Positions 1 to 5,717 are shown, counted from the stretch's first letter. The stretch is 5,717 nt of DNA from Firmicutes bacterium UBA5473 (GCA_002427165.1 DIQB01000074.1:1-5717); one strand, 5' to 3'. Notes: generated by a model from the letters alone, not told the origin. A program made the numbers and translations.

Positions 1-1667
1 CAGCCGCTTGGGCCCAGGCTCAAGACGCAGCAACAGCAAGTGGCGAAGTGCCAGCCTATGTACGGGACGTTGTAGAGCCTGTCTTGTCCCTGAAGGGTGA
101 CGAGCTGCCAGTGAGCGCTATTTCAGCTGATGGCGTTGTGCCCACAGGCACCACCAAGTTCGAAAAGCGCGGCATTGCCATCGAAATCCCCCAGTGGCAG
201 GTTGACAACTGCATTCAGTGCAACCAGTGTGCTCTGGTTTGCCCTCATGCAGCAATCCGGCCCATCTTAGTTAAGCCTGAGGATCTTGAAAATGCTCCCG
301 AGAGCTTTACCCATAAAAAAGCCCTGGGCAAGGAAGCCGCTGGCCTCCAGTACAGAATGCAGGTTGCACCTCTGGACTGCACAGGCTGTGGCAACTGCGC
401 CGACATCTGCCCCGCCAAGACCAAGGCTTTAATCATGAAGCCACTTGAGGATCTTCGTGAGGAAGAGGTTGCCAACGAGCGCTTTGCAGCTTCATTGCCA
501 AAGGTTGATGTGGAGTTTAAAGCCAACACCATCAAAGGTAGCCAATTCCGCGAACCTCTCCTTGAGTTCTCTGGCGCATGCGCAGGCTGCGGCGAGACAG
601 CTTATGTGAAACTTGCTACGCAACTCTTTGGAGATCGGATGATCATCGCCAATGCTACAGGTTGCTCCTCTATCTGGGGCGGCAGTGCACCAACCTGTCC
701 CTACACCACAAACACCAAGGGCCATGGACCCGCTTGGGCCAACTCCCTCTTTGAGGATAATGCTGAGTTCGGCTTCGGTATTGCCATGGGAGTTGAAGAA
801 CGACGCAGCCAACTGGCTGACATTCTCGCCGGCTTAAAAGCAGAGGCTGTATCAGATTCTCTGAAAGAGGCAATCGACCAGTGGCTAGAGAACAAGGAAG
901 AAGCAGAAGGCTCTCGCATCTGGGGCGATAAGATCAAAGCCCTCTTGCCTCGGGAGCAAGCTTCCGGTCAGGGTAAGGAACTGCTGGACAAGGCAATTGC
1001 CTTTGCAGATCAGCTAACTAAGAAATCCGTCTGGATCATCGGTGGCGATGGCTGGGCCTATGATATCGGCTTTGGTGGCCTCGATCACGTGCTGGCAACA
1101 GGTGCCGATGTAAATATCTTGGTTCTGGATACTGAGGTCTATTCCAACACTGGTGGTCAGTCTTCCAAATCTACACCAACTGCTGCTGTTGCGAAATTTG
1201 CAGCTGCAGGCAAGCAGACACGGAAGAAGGATCTGGGCCTGATGGCCATGTCCTATGGTTATGCCTATGTGGCAACTGTCTCCATGGGTGCTAACCCCAA
1301 CCATGTGGTGAAGGTAATGAGCGAGGCTGAAGCTTACAAGGGACCATCCCTCATCATCGCTTACGCCCCTTGCATCAACCACGGGATCAATATGGGACGG
1401 AGCCTAGCTGAAGCAAAACGAGCTGTGGATTCAGGCTACTGGCCACTTTATAGGTACAACCCAGACCTGGCACTTGAAGGCAAGAATCCCTTTAGCCTAG
1501 ATTCCAAGGAGCCCACAGGGGACTTCCAGGAGTTCTTAATGGGCCAGGTTCGCTACACTAGCCTCAAAAAGCAGTTCCCAGATACTGCAGATGAGCTCTA
1601 TAAGCGAGCAGAGATGGATGCAAAACAGCGCCTTGCAACCTACAAGCGCTTAGCACAAACCGAATAG
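1..1667 (+). CDS. nifJ: Pyruvate:ferredoxin (flavodoxin) oxidoreductase, C-terminal part (5' end outside window)
   Basis: Cytoplasmic iron-sulfur/thiamine diphosphate (TPP) enzyme that oxidatively decarboxylates pyruvate to acetyl-CoA and reduces ferredoxin or flavodoxin, or runs in reverse. The frame is open from base 3, giving 554 visible residues, so the gene begins upstream; single-chain family members are about 1,170-1,200 residues. Visible parts, numbered from base 3: a ferredoxin-type domain with two CxxCxxCxxxCP motifs (Cys 70/73/76/80 and 126/129/132/136); ligands for a third [4Fe-4S] cluster at CAGCGE (193, 196), Cys 221 (TGCSSIWGG) and Cys 457 (APCINHG); and the TPP-binding stretch from GDGW (348-351) to YSNTGGQ (380-386). 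The protein ends soon after the TPP domain, like PFORs without the extra C-terminal domain VII of Desulfovibrio africanus. All cluster ligands are present and the frame is unbroken, so this half looks functional. It is convergent with the next gene and followed by a hairpin terminator. Confidence 0.97.
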   Translation, partial: AAWAQAQDAATASGEVPAYVRDVVEPVLSLKGDELPVSAISADGVVPTGTTKFEKRGIAIEIPQWQVDNCIQCNQCALVCPHAAIRPILVKPEDLENAPESFTHKKALGKEAAGLQYRMQVAPLDCTGCGNCADICPAKTKALIMKPLEDLREEEVANERFAASLPKVDVEFKANTIKGSQFREPLLEFSGACAGCGETAYVKLATQLFGDRMIIANATGCSSIWGGSAPTCPYTTNTKGHGPAWANSLFEDNAEFGFGIAMGVEERRSQLADILAGLKAEAVSDSLKEAIDQWLENKEEAEGSRIWGDKIKALLPREQASGQGKELLDKAIAFADQLTKKSVWIIGGDGWAYDIGFGGLDHVLATGADVNILVLDTEVYSNTGGQSSKSTPTAAVAKFAAAGKQTRKKDLGLMAMSYGYAYVATVSMGANPNHVVKVMSEAEAYKGPSLIIAYAPCINHGINMGRSLAEAKRAVDSGYWPLYRYNPDLALEGKNPFSLDSKEPTGDFQEFLMGQVRYTSLKKQFPDTADELYKRAEMDAKQRLATYKRLAQTE

Positions 1668-1676
1668 AAATGCAGA

Positions 1677-1703
1677 AAGGCCCACCATCAGGTGGGCCTT
1701 TTT
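1677..1703 (+). terminator. Rho-independent terminator of nifJ
   Basis: A perfect 10-bp stem (AAGGCCCACC, 1677-1686, pairing with GGTGGGCCTT, 1691-1700) with a 4-base ATCA loop runs straight into a T tract (1699-1703), starting 9 bases after the nifJ stop. It lies between two convergent genes. On the opposite strand the stem is followed only by TTTCTGCATTT, so it may also stop the beta-barrel transcript, but less strongly. Confidence 0.92.
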
Positions 1704-1735
1704 CTCTCTGAGCGATACTACTTCTTTTGCTGTCC

Positions 1736-2761
1736 CTACCTCCTGATACTCAGCTCCAGCCGGGACCCTGAGCTCCCAGGCGCGGCATCCGCTCCAGCTC
1801 CGCGGCGATAGCTATAGCTGAAGCTTAATTTTGCAAGATAGTTCGCTACTGTTCTCTGGTAACCTACGCCTATCACCCCTTCTCGTTCCCAGGATGGGGT
1901 TGCCAGATATGTAATGCTGGTGAGGGACAAATCCCCTGTCAGCCACCCGCGCCACACAGGCAACCAGAGGCTGGTCTCTCCCCACAGGGAATCATATTGA
2001 TAACCTGTAGAATTTCCCCTGCGGCTTTGCTGGCCTAGAGCCAAGTCAAGATGGATCTCCCCTACCTCCCGCCACAGATTACCCCACAGTTCGTTGCCAT
2101 CAATATTTTTTCTTCCTGCCAGTTGCCAACCAGCCGCAGACTTATTTTCTGTGAGCTTTACTGTCAGACTGGGTTTGGAGATGGAACTATCTGGATAGCT
2201 AACTTTCCCCAAATTATACTCTAGATATAAATTCCATGGTTTCTTTGCATAAGTCAGTCCTATGAAGGGCCGAGTTATCGCTTGATTGAGACTTGCGAAA
2301 GGCTCTTTATATGTATACTTTGAGTGGCTAATCCCAAAGGTAGGTGTGAAGGGAGGGATTATTTTCTCCCAGCTGCAGTTGACAGCGGCGCTGTCGTAAT
2401 AGGGACTTGTATCTCCCCAAGACAAATAATTATTTTGCGCAAAAGAGGCACCAACTGTCAGCTTTTGCCTGTAGTCTCGGGCAGGCCTCCGCTCAAAGCG
2501 AAAGCTTCCATAGCTACTGTTATGATCGGGAATCTCACTGTAGAGAGCCGTGTTTAAGTATACTTGCACCTTTTTGAAAGAATTCTGCCAAGAACCAAAG
2601 CTATGTCTGATCGATGCACTAAGATCGAGGTAAGGTGAAGCTTGCGCTACTTCAAGTTCCTGAGGATTACTATCATAGCCACCTGAAATTGTGACATTGA
2701 AGTTGGCCTGGGCAGTGAAAGTGGCCAAAAGCAGGATCCATGCTATTATTACTTGTCTCAA
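1736..2761 (-). CDS. Putative outer-membrane beta-barrel protein with signal peptide, unknown function
   Basis: A 341-residue secreted protein. Residues 1-19 form a classical signal peptide: one Arg, a hydrophobic core VIIAWILLLATFT, and AQA before Asn20. There is no lipobox Cys and no later transmembrane helix. The mature part is rich in aromatic residues and in alternating polar/hydrophobic runs (for example LTVGASF, WNLYLEYNLG, LAKLSFSYSY), as in outer-membrane barrels. It opens with ISGGYDSNPQ, and a GYDSNP-like start is common near the N-terminus of several barrel families. I cannot assign a family or substrate. Oddly, the last strand (RLELSIRR) lacks the terminal Phe/Trp of the usual beta-signal, and a Gly/Ala-rich loop (about 323-333) precedes it. 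The start is TTG, chosen because an ideal AGGAGG lies 8 bases upstream and the signal peptide begins there. Convergent with nifJ and divergent from the mutase. The barrel call is inferred from sequence pattern, not from a recognised domain. Confidence 0.72.
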   Translation of the reverse strand: MRQVIIAWILLLATFTAQANFNVTISGGYDSNPQELEVAQASPYLDLSASIRHSFGSWQNSFKKVQVYLNTALYSEIPDHNSSYGSFRFERRPARDYRQKLTVGASFAQNNYLSWGDTSPYYDSAAVNCSWEKIIPPFTPTFGISHSKYTYKEPFASLNQAITRPFIGLTYAKKPWNLYLEYNLGKVSYPDSSISKPSLTVKLTENKSAAGWQLAGRKNIDGNELWGNLWREVGEIHLDLALGQQSRRGNSTGYQYDSLWGETSLWLPVWRGWLTGDLSLTSITYLATPSWEREGVIGVGYQRTVANYLAKLSFSYSYRRGAGADAAPGSSGSRLELSIRR

Positions 2762-2769
2762 ATTTTCCG

Positions 2770-2775
2770 CCTCCT
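2770..2775 (-). promoter_or_regulatory. Shine-Dalgarno AGGAGG deciding the TTG start
   Basis: Read on the minus strand, AGGAGG is followed by eight bases (CGGAAAAT) and then TTG at 2761-2759. The perfect match and good spacing support TTG as the true start, and no better ATG or GTG lies nearby. Confidence 0.85.
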
Positions 2776-2813
2776 CTTCCTATCATAACATATAGTAAAG
2801 ACTTTTGGAGCAC

Positions 2814-2829
2814 TGTGATCTTGATCACA
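2814..2829. promoter_or_regulatory. CRP/FNR-family operator-like palindrome TGTGATC-TT-GATCACA
   Basis: A perfect inverted repeat with 7-base arms and a 2-base centre, matching TGTGA-N6-TCACA, the consensus bound by E. coli CRP and by many related CRP/FNR-family regulators. It sits in the divergent region between the barrel gene and the mutase, 53 bases from the barrel start codon and 131 bases from the mutase start. On the minus side, a weak -10-like TATGTT (2792-2787) would put the palindrome centre near -41.5, a class II activator spacing; this is tentative. No convincing -35/-10 pair was found on the plus side. The outer bases also resemble Rex sites (TTGTGAA-N4-TTCACAA), but the inner bases fit less well. 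A hairpin role is unlikely because the loop would have two bases. Confidence 0.6.
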
Positions 2830-2949
2830 ACTTTAATTCTAAAGATCGTCTAAATAAACGGACAATCTTTATAGAGGATAATCCTGGGAGAATAGCGAAA
2901 TAATAGGAGATGAACATTTGGCCTGTGGTTAACAGGTATCATAAATTGT

Positions 2950-2956
2950 GAGGTGG
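2950..2956 (+). promoter_or_regulatory. Shine-Dalgarno GAGGTGG of the PMM/PGM gene
   Basis: GAGGTG is followed by five bases and the GTG start at 2961. The paralogue downstream uses the same GAGGTG-N5-GTG arrangement. This site fixes the GTG start, and the predicted N-terminus (ISREIFREYDLRG) begins where the family normally begins. Confidence 0.8.
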
Positions 2957-2960
2957 TTTT

Positions 2961-4349
2961 GTGACAACAATCAGTCGAGAGATTTTCAGAGAGTATGATC
3001 TTCGTGGCATTGTGGAGACGGATTTAACGCCAGATGTGATGAGGCTCCTGGGCCGAGCCTTGGTAGAATATTTTCGCGATCTGCCTCTAGATCAAGAAAT
3101 TATTATTGGTCGTGATAATCGTGCCTCCTCCCCACTGTTTCGTGATCTTCTGGTAGAGGAGCTTGTGGCAGCAGGAAGGAAGGTTGTGGATCTGGGTGAG
3201 GTGATCTCCCCTATCTTCTATTTCGCTCCCCACATACTTGGCTCCACAGCTGGAGCTATGATCACCGCCAGCCATAACCCCGGAGAATTCAATGGGTTGA
3301 AAATTCTCTCGGGCGCTGGCACCATCTATGGCGAAGAGATTCAAAAACTCGCGGATCTGGCCCAGTCCCTGGCAGGCAAGGAGCCTGTGCGAAAACTAGG
3401 CGGAAGCGTGCGCTTTTTTGATATAATCGCTCCCTACCTCGAGATGCTGAAAGAGAAAATCACCTTAGCGCGGCCACTGCGTGTTGTTGTGGACTGCGGT
3501 AATGGTACTGCCTCCCTTTTTGCTGAAGAATTGTTCACCGCTTTGGGCTGTGATGTGATTCCTCTCTATTGCGATTCTGACCCTAGCTTCCCCAATCATC
3601 ATCCTGATCCTGTGGACCCTGAAAACCTTGTTGATCTAATTGAGGTGGTAAAGCGAGAGCGAGCGGATTTGGGAATTGCCTTCGATGGCGATGGCGATAG
3701 AATTGGTGCTGTGGATGACCAAGGGCAGATTATGTGGGGGGATCAGATGATGATCCTCTTTTGGCGAGAGCTGTTGCCAAAATATCCCGGGGCCCAGGCC
3801 ATAGTTGAGGTGAAATGTTCCCAGGCACTGCCCGAGGAGATAGAGCGTCTTGGCGGCAAACCTTTCTTCTACCGTACAGGGCACTCTCTAATCAAAGCGA
3901 AGATGCGTGAGATTGATGCTATCTTCACAGGTGAGATGAGTGGACATATGTTCTTTGCTGATGAATACTATGGATACGACGATGCCCTCTATGCTGCAGC
4001 AAGGCTCCTGCGCCTTATCTCCCAGCAAGATCAGCCCCTGAGCAAATTGCTCAGTGATGTACCTAAATATCATGCCACTCCAGAACTGCGAGTGGAGTGT
4101 GCAGATCGAGATAAGTTTCAGGTAGTAGACCAAATCACAACCTATTTTAAAGGAAAATATGATGTGATCGATGTGGATGGAGCCCGAGTACTGTTCCCAG
4201 ATGGCTGGGGACTGGTGCGTGCCTCAAATACCAGTCCGAAACTTGTGGTGCGCTGCGAGTCCAAGACCCCAGAGGGCCTGGAGCGGATCAAAGGAGAGCT
4301 AAGCCAGGCACTGTCTCGGTATCCTGCCATCGGCCAGGTGGAGCTATAG
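2961..4349 (+). CDS. Phosphomannomutase/phosphoglucomutase (PMM/PGM), complete and apparently active
   Basis: Cytoplasmic alpha-D-phosphohexomutase that interconverts mannose or glucose 6-phosphate and 1-phosphate through a phosphoserine and a bisphosphorylated intermediate, feeding GDP-mannose and NDP-glucose synthesis for envelope polysaccharides. At 462 residues it has the normal family length and all four domains. Domain 1 has EYDLRG (11-16), GRDNR (50-54) and the phosphoserine loop TASHNP with Ser104. Domain 2 carries the metal loop DGDGDR (242-247; Asp242, Asp244, Asp246). Domain 3 has Lys285 (VKCS), His308 (TGHS) and the sugar-binding loop GEMSGH (Glu325, Ser327, His329), the form typical of PMM/PGM rather than phosphoglucosamine mutase. 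Domain 4 has the phosphate-binding RASNTSP (420-426). Numbering closely matches Pseudomonas aeruginosa AlgC as I remember it. The start is GTG behind a good SD. Divergent from the barrel gene, with a terminator-like hairpin behind it. Which hexose dominates in vivo cannot be read from sequence. Confidence 0.96.
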   Translation: MTTISREIFREYDLRGIVETDLTPDVMRLLGRALVEYFRDLPLDQEIIIGRDNRASSPLFRDLLVEELVAAGRKVVDLGEVISPIFYFAPHILGSTAGAMITASHNPGEFNGLKILSGAGTIYGEEIQKLADLAQSLAGKEPVRKLGGSVRFFDIIAPYLEMLKEKITLARPLRVVVDCGNGTASLFAEELFTALGCDVIPLYCDSDPSFPNHHPDPVDPENLVDLIEVVKRERADLGIAFDGDGDRIGAVDDQGQIMWGDQMMILFWRELLPKYPGAQAIVEVKCSQALPEEIERLGGKPFFYRTGHSLIKAKMREIDAIFTGEMSGHMFFADEYYGYDDALYAAARLLRLISQQDQPLSKLLSDVPKYHATPELRVECADRDKFQVVDQITTYFKGKYDVIDVDGARVLFPDGWGLVRASNTSPKLVVRCESKTPEGLERIKGELSQALSRYPAIGQVEL

Positions 4350-4369
4350 TTGATAATCTAAACTTACTC

Positions 4370-4403
4370 AAGGCCCCGGAAAGGATCTACTTTCCGGGGC
4401 TTT
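4370..4403 (+). terminator. Terminator-like hairpin after PMM/PGM
   Basis: A 13-bp stem (AAGGCCCCGGAAA, 4370-4382, with TTTCCGGGGCTTT, 4391-4403, one G·U pair) and an 8-base loop (GGATCTAC) lies 20 bases after the stop codon. The stem is strong, but the 3' T tract is only TTT before AGCG, so partial read-through into the paralogue is possible. Confidence 0.75.
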
Positions 4404-4446
4404 AGCGTGAGAGGAAAACTTTTTCTAAAAAAAACAAGTTTACTTA

Positions 4447-4515
4447 AGAGGAACCCCGAGCCTCAATCGCGAAGAGATCCATAAGCCCTCCGGTACCTCT
4501 GAAGAAAAAAGAGGT
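4447..4515 (+). promoter_or_regulatory. Possible switchable leader fold in front of the mutase paralogue
   Basis: The segment GGTACCTCT (4492-4500) can pair in two mutually exclusive ways. ACCTCT (4495-4500) pairs with AGAGGT (4510-4515), burying most of the SD in a 9-base-loop hairpin. Alternatively, GGTACCTCT pairs with AGAGGAACC (4447-4455), with eight pairs and one A-A mismatch, leaving the SD free. The rest of the 4404-4521 gap holds an A8 run (4427-4434) and no promoter I can defend. The short pairings could arise by chance from the purine-rich SD. Confidence 0.25.
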
Positions 4516-4516
4516 G
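4511..4516 (+). promoter_or_regulatory. Shine-Dalgarno GAGGTG of the mutase paralogue
   Basis: GAGGTG sits five bases before the GTG start at 4522, the same geometry as in the active mutase gene. An intact translation signal argues that the paralogue is still translated. Confidence 0.8.
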
Positions 4517-4521
4517 ATTCC

Positions 4522-5619
4522 GTGGTTAAAGTTAGCCCCCATATTTTCAAAGAACATGAGATCCGTGGTTCTCTGAAAAAAGACTTTACAGCAACTAAAA
4601 CTAAGACACTGGGCAGAGCATTGGCTCAATTTTTCGAAAAAATATTCCCCGAAGAAGAGTTGATTGTGGCATCCGGCCAAAGTTTAGAGGCAGAATCAAT
4701 CCACGATCTTTTAGTGGAAGAGTTATTGCAAGCTGGGGTCCTGATGGTGGATTTAGGTCAAATTCCTACTCCCCTCTTTTTCTACGCACCCCATGATCTA
4801 GAGTATGGAAACGGGATCTTGGTGGAGTCAAATTCCGACGGCACCATTAGCCTGACAATTGTCTCCGACGGACAGGTTGTGTTTGGACATGAGCTTCAAC
4901 TGCTAGCTAAACTCGCCAAGCAAAGAACCCTCTGGTCCCTGAAGGATCCGGGCCGGATTCGCAAAGGGAGCGTGATGGTTCCCTATATGCGAATGCTGCG
5001 CCAGAAGCTGAAGTTTGCCAAGGATCTCAAAATAGTAGTTGATTGCGCTCACCGGCCTGATGCTTTTTTTGTCACCTATTTATTCACTTCTCTAGGCTGC
5101 CAGGTGGTGTCGCTGGCTAGTGATGACTATCAGACTGAGACCGAACCTGCCTTTGAGGAAGATGAGCGGCTGAAAATCCTAGGTGATGTTGTGAAAAGGG
5201 AGAAAGCTCAAGTGGGATTCTTTTTCCCTATCCGCGGTGAGAGGCTTTTAGTTGTAGATGAGAAGGGAAAAGTTGTTCCTACAGAGAAACTAATGCTTCT
5301 TTTTTTGCGAGAGTTGCTGGCCGAACATCCCAAAGCGGAGATTGCAGTTCCCGATGACTGTCCCGGGTCCATCACCGGGGAGATTGAAAGGCTCGGTGGC
5401 ACAGCAAGTTTTCTCTTCGGTGGCCCTCAGCCCTTCAGAGCAGCGAAGACAGGCGCCATCTTTGGAGGCGATAGAGGGGACCAATTCTTCTTTGCTGATG
5501 AATATTACGGTTATGCTGATGCTTACTATGGTGCAGGGCGGCTAATTAGGCTCCTCTCTCGGGAGGACAAGCCTTTGAGCCGACTACTTCCTCGAATAAG
5601 GAAAAGTAAGAAGAACTGA
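4522..5619 (+). CDS. Decatalysed, three-domain paralogue of PMM/PGM (probable pseudoenzyme)
   Basis: A 365-residue homologue of the preceding mutase, collinear from its first residue (35 of the first 91 positions identical by my count). It cannot be a normal mutase. Tyr12 becomes His. The TASHNP phosphoserine position is Asn104 in VESNSDG. GRDNR is replaced by ASGQS. The metal triad D-x-D-x-D becomes P-x-R-x-E (236-240), although the following Arg241 stays. Lys285 aligns with Asp279 and His308 with Pro302. GEMSGH becomes GDRGDQ (316-321). Arg15 is kept. The chain stops at SRLLPRIRKSKKN, at the domain 3/4 border, so the phosphate-binding domain 4 is absent. By contrast, FFADEYYGY and what follows (323-356) match the active enzyme at 24 of 34 positions. 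The frame is intact, with its own SD, GTG start and hairpin. It may be a regulatory or structural partner of the active mutase or a ligand sensor; a slowly decaying duplicate is the alternative. The homology is sure, the role unknown. Confidence 0.9.
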   Translation: MVKVSPHIFKEHEIRGSLKKDFTATKTKTLGRALAQFFEKIFPEEELIVASGQSLEAESIHDLLVEELLQAGVLMVDLGQIPTPLFFYAPHDLEYGNGILVESNSDGTISLTIVSDGQVVFGHELQLLAKLAKQRTLWSLKDPGRIRKGSVMVPYMRMLRQKLKFAKDLKIVVDCAHRPDAFFVTYLFTSLGCQVVSLASDDYQTETEPAFEEDERLKILGDVVKREKAQVGFFFPIRGERLLVVDEKGKVVPTEKLMLLFLRELLAEHPKAEIAVPDDCPGSITGEIERLGGTASFLFGGPQPFRAAKTGAIFGGDRGDQFFFADEYYGYADAYYGAGRLIRLLSREDKPLSRLLPRIRKSKKN

Positions 5620-5641
5620 AGAAGGAACGTTCTGAGGTAAG

Positions 5642-5673
5642 ATAAAGCCCATGGCCAGTGCCTTGGGCTTTAT
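5642..5673 (+). terminator. Terminator-like hairpin after the mutase paralogue
   Basis: A 14-base arm ATAAAGCCCATGGC (5642-5655) pairs with GCCTTGGGCTTTAT (5660-5673) around a CAGT loop, with one T-T mismatch. It begins 22 bases after the stop. The T tract is weak (CTTTATTATACT), but a separate hairpin right behind the truncated gene implies that the transcript ends here and that no domain 4 exon follows. Confidence 0.75.
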
Positions 5674-5717
5674 TATACTCCACTTCCCTTCCTTTACCCT
5701 AATGCAATATTCTTAAA

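Noticed and set aside
48..50. GTG as the start of the PFOR gene
   Set aside because: The frame is open back to the window edge and the upstream residues (AAWAQAQDAATASGE) read as PFOR. The protein seen begins mid-chain, lacking the N-terminal domains, so the gene is cut by the window.
1014..1382. 122-codon minus-strand frame inside nifJ
   Set aside because: It lies opposite the highly conserved TPP domain, lacks a recognisable fold, and is best explained as a shadow of nifJ codon usage.
1739..1744. AGGAGG on the minus strand just before the barrel gene's stop
   Set aside because: It encodes the final Arg-Arg codons, and no start codon or open frame follows at a suitable distance before nifJ, so it does not lead another gene.
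2324..2557. 77-codon plus-strand frame opposite the barrel gene
   Set aside because: No convincing SD and no recognisable motif. The minus-strand gene here has a signal peptide and an ideal SD, so this is an antisense shadow.
2814..2829. Reading the TGTGATC/GATCACA palindrome as a terminator or hairpin
   Set aside because: The loop would have only two bases, no T tract follows, and the site lies between divergent 5' ends where no terminator is needed.
4522..5619. Calling the mutase paralogue a frameshifted or broken pseudogene
   Set aside because: There is no frameshift or internal stop, alignment to the active enzyme is collinear from the first residue, and SD, start codon and a downstream hairpin are present. 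Lost catalysis alone does not make it a pseudogene.
1..5717. Mobile elements, CRISPR arrays, tRNA or rRNA genes
   Set aside because: I saw no regularly spaced repeats, transposase-like frames, terminal inverted repeats, tRNA cloverleaf or rRNA signatures. The only sizeable repeat is the diverged mutase duplication.

Overview
The window suggests an anaerobic bacterium with a two-membrane envelope. Anaerobic metabolism is indicated by a pyruvate:ferredoxin oxidoreductase (PFOR). A second membrane is indicated by a secreted, beta-rich protein that looks like an outer-membrane barrel. Strong Shine-Dalgarno (SD) sequences with GTG/TTG starts would suit a diderm Firmicutes lineage such as Negativicutes or Limnochordia-like groups, but the sequence alone does not settle the taxon. 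Base composition looks close to 50% GC.

Layout: (1) 1-1667 (+) is the C-terminal half of PFOR (nifJ), cut by the window start and closed by a strong hairpin terminator. (2) 1736-2761 (-) is an orphan signal-peptide protein predicted to form an outer-membrane beta-barrel, convergent with nifJ and started at TTG behind a perfect AGGAGG. (3) 2762-2960 is a divergent regulatory region with a perfect CRP/FNR-type palindrome, TGTGA-N6-TCACA. (4) 2961-4349 (+) is a complete phosphomannomutase/phosphoglucomutase (PMM/PGM) with every catalytic residue in place, followed by a terminator-like hairpin. (5) 4522-5619 (+) is a paralogue of that enzyme in an intact 365-codon frame, followed by its own hairpin. 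Nearly all catalytic positions are replaced (phosphoserine, metal-binding Asp triad, sugar-binding loop) and the whole phosphate-binding domain 4 is missing.

The most interesting element is the tandem pair of an active mutase and a decatalysed, three-domain mutase homologue. The paralogue has its own start signals and keeps a strikingly conserved FFADEYYGY segment, while the active-site loops have diverged. That pattern fits a pseudoenzyme (regulator, partner or sensor of the active mutase or of sugar phosphates) better than simple decay, but this is inference.

How the genes may work together: PFOR links pyruvate and acetyl-CoA with low-potential electrons. The mutase interconverts hexose 6- and 1-phosphates to supply sugar nucleotides for envelope polysaccharides. 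The barrel protein would sit in that envelope. The palindrome lies between the barrel gene and the mutase and could control either or both. The link to PFOR is probably only positional.
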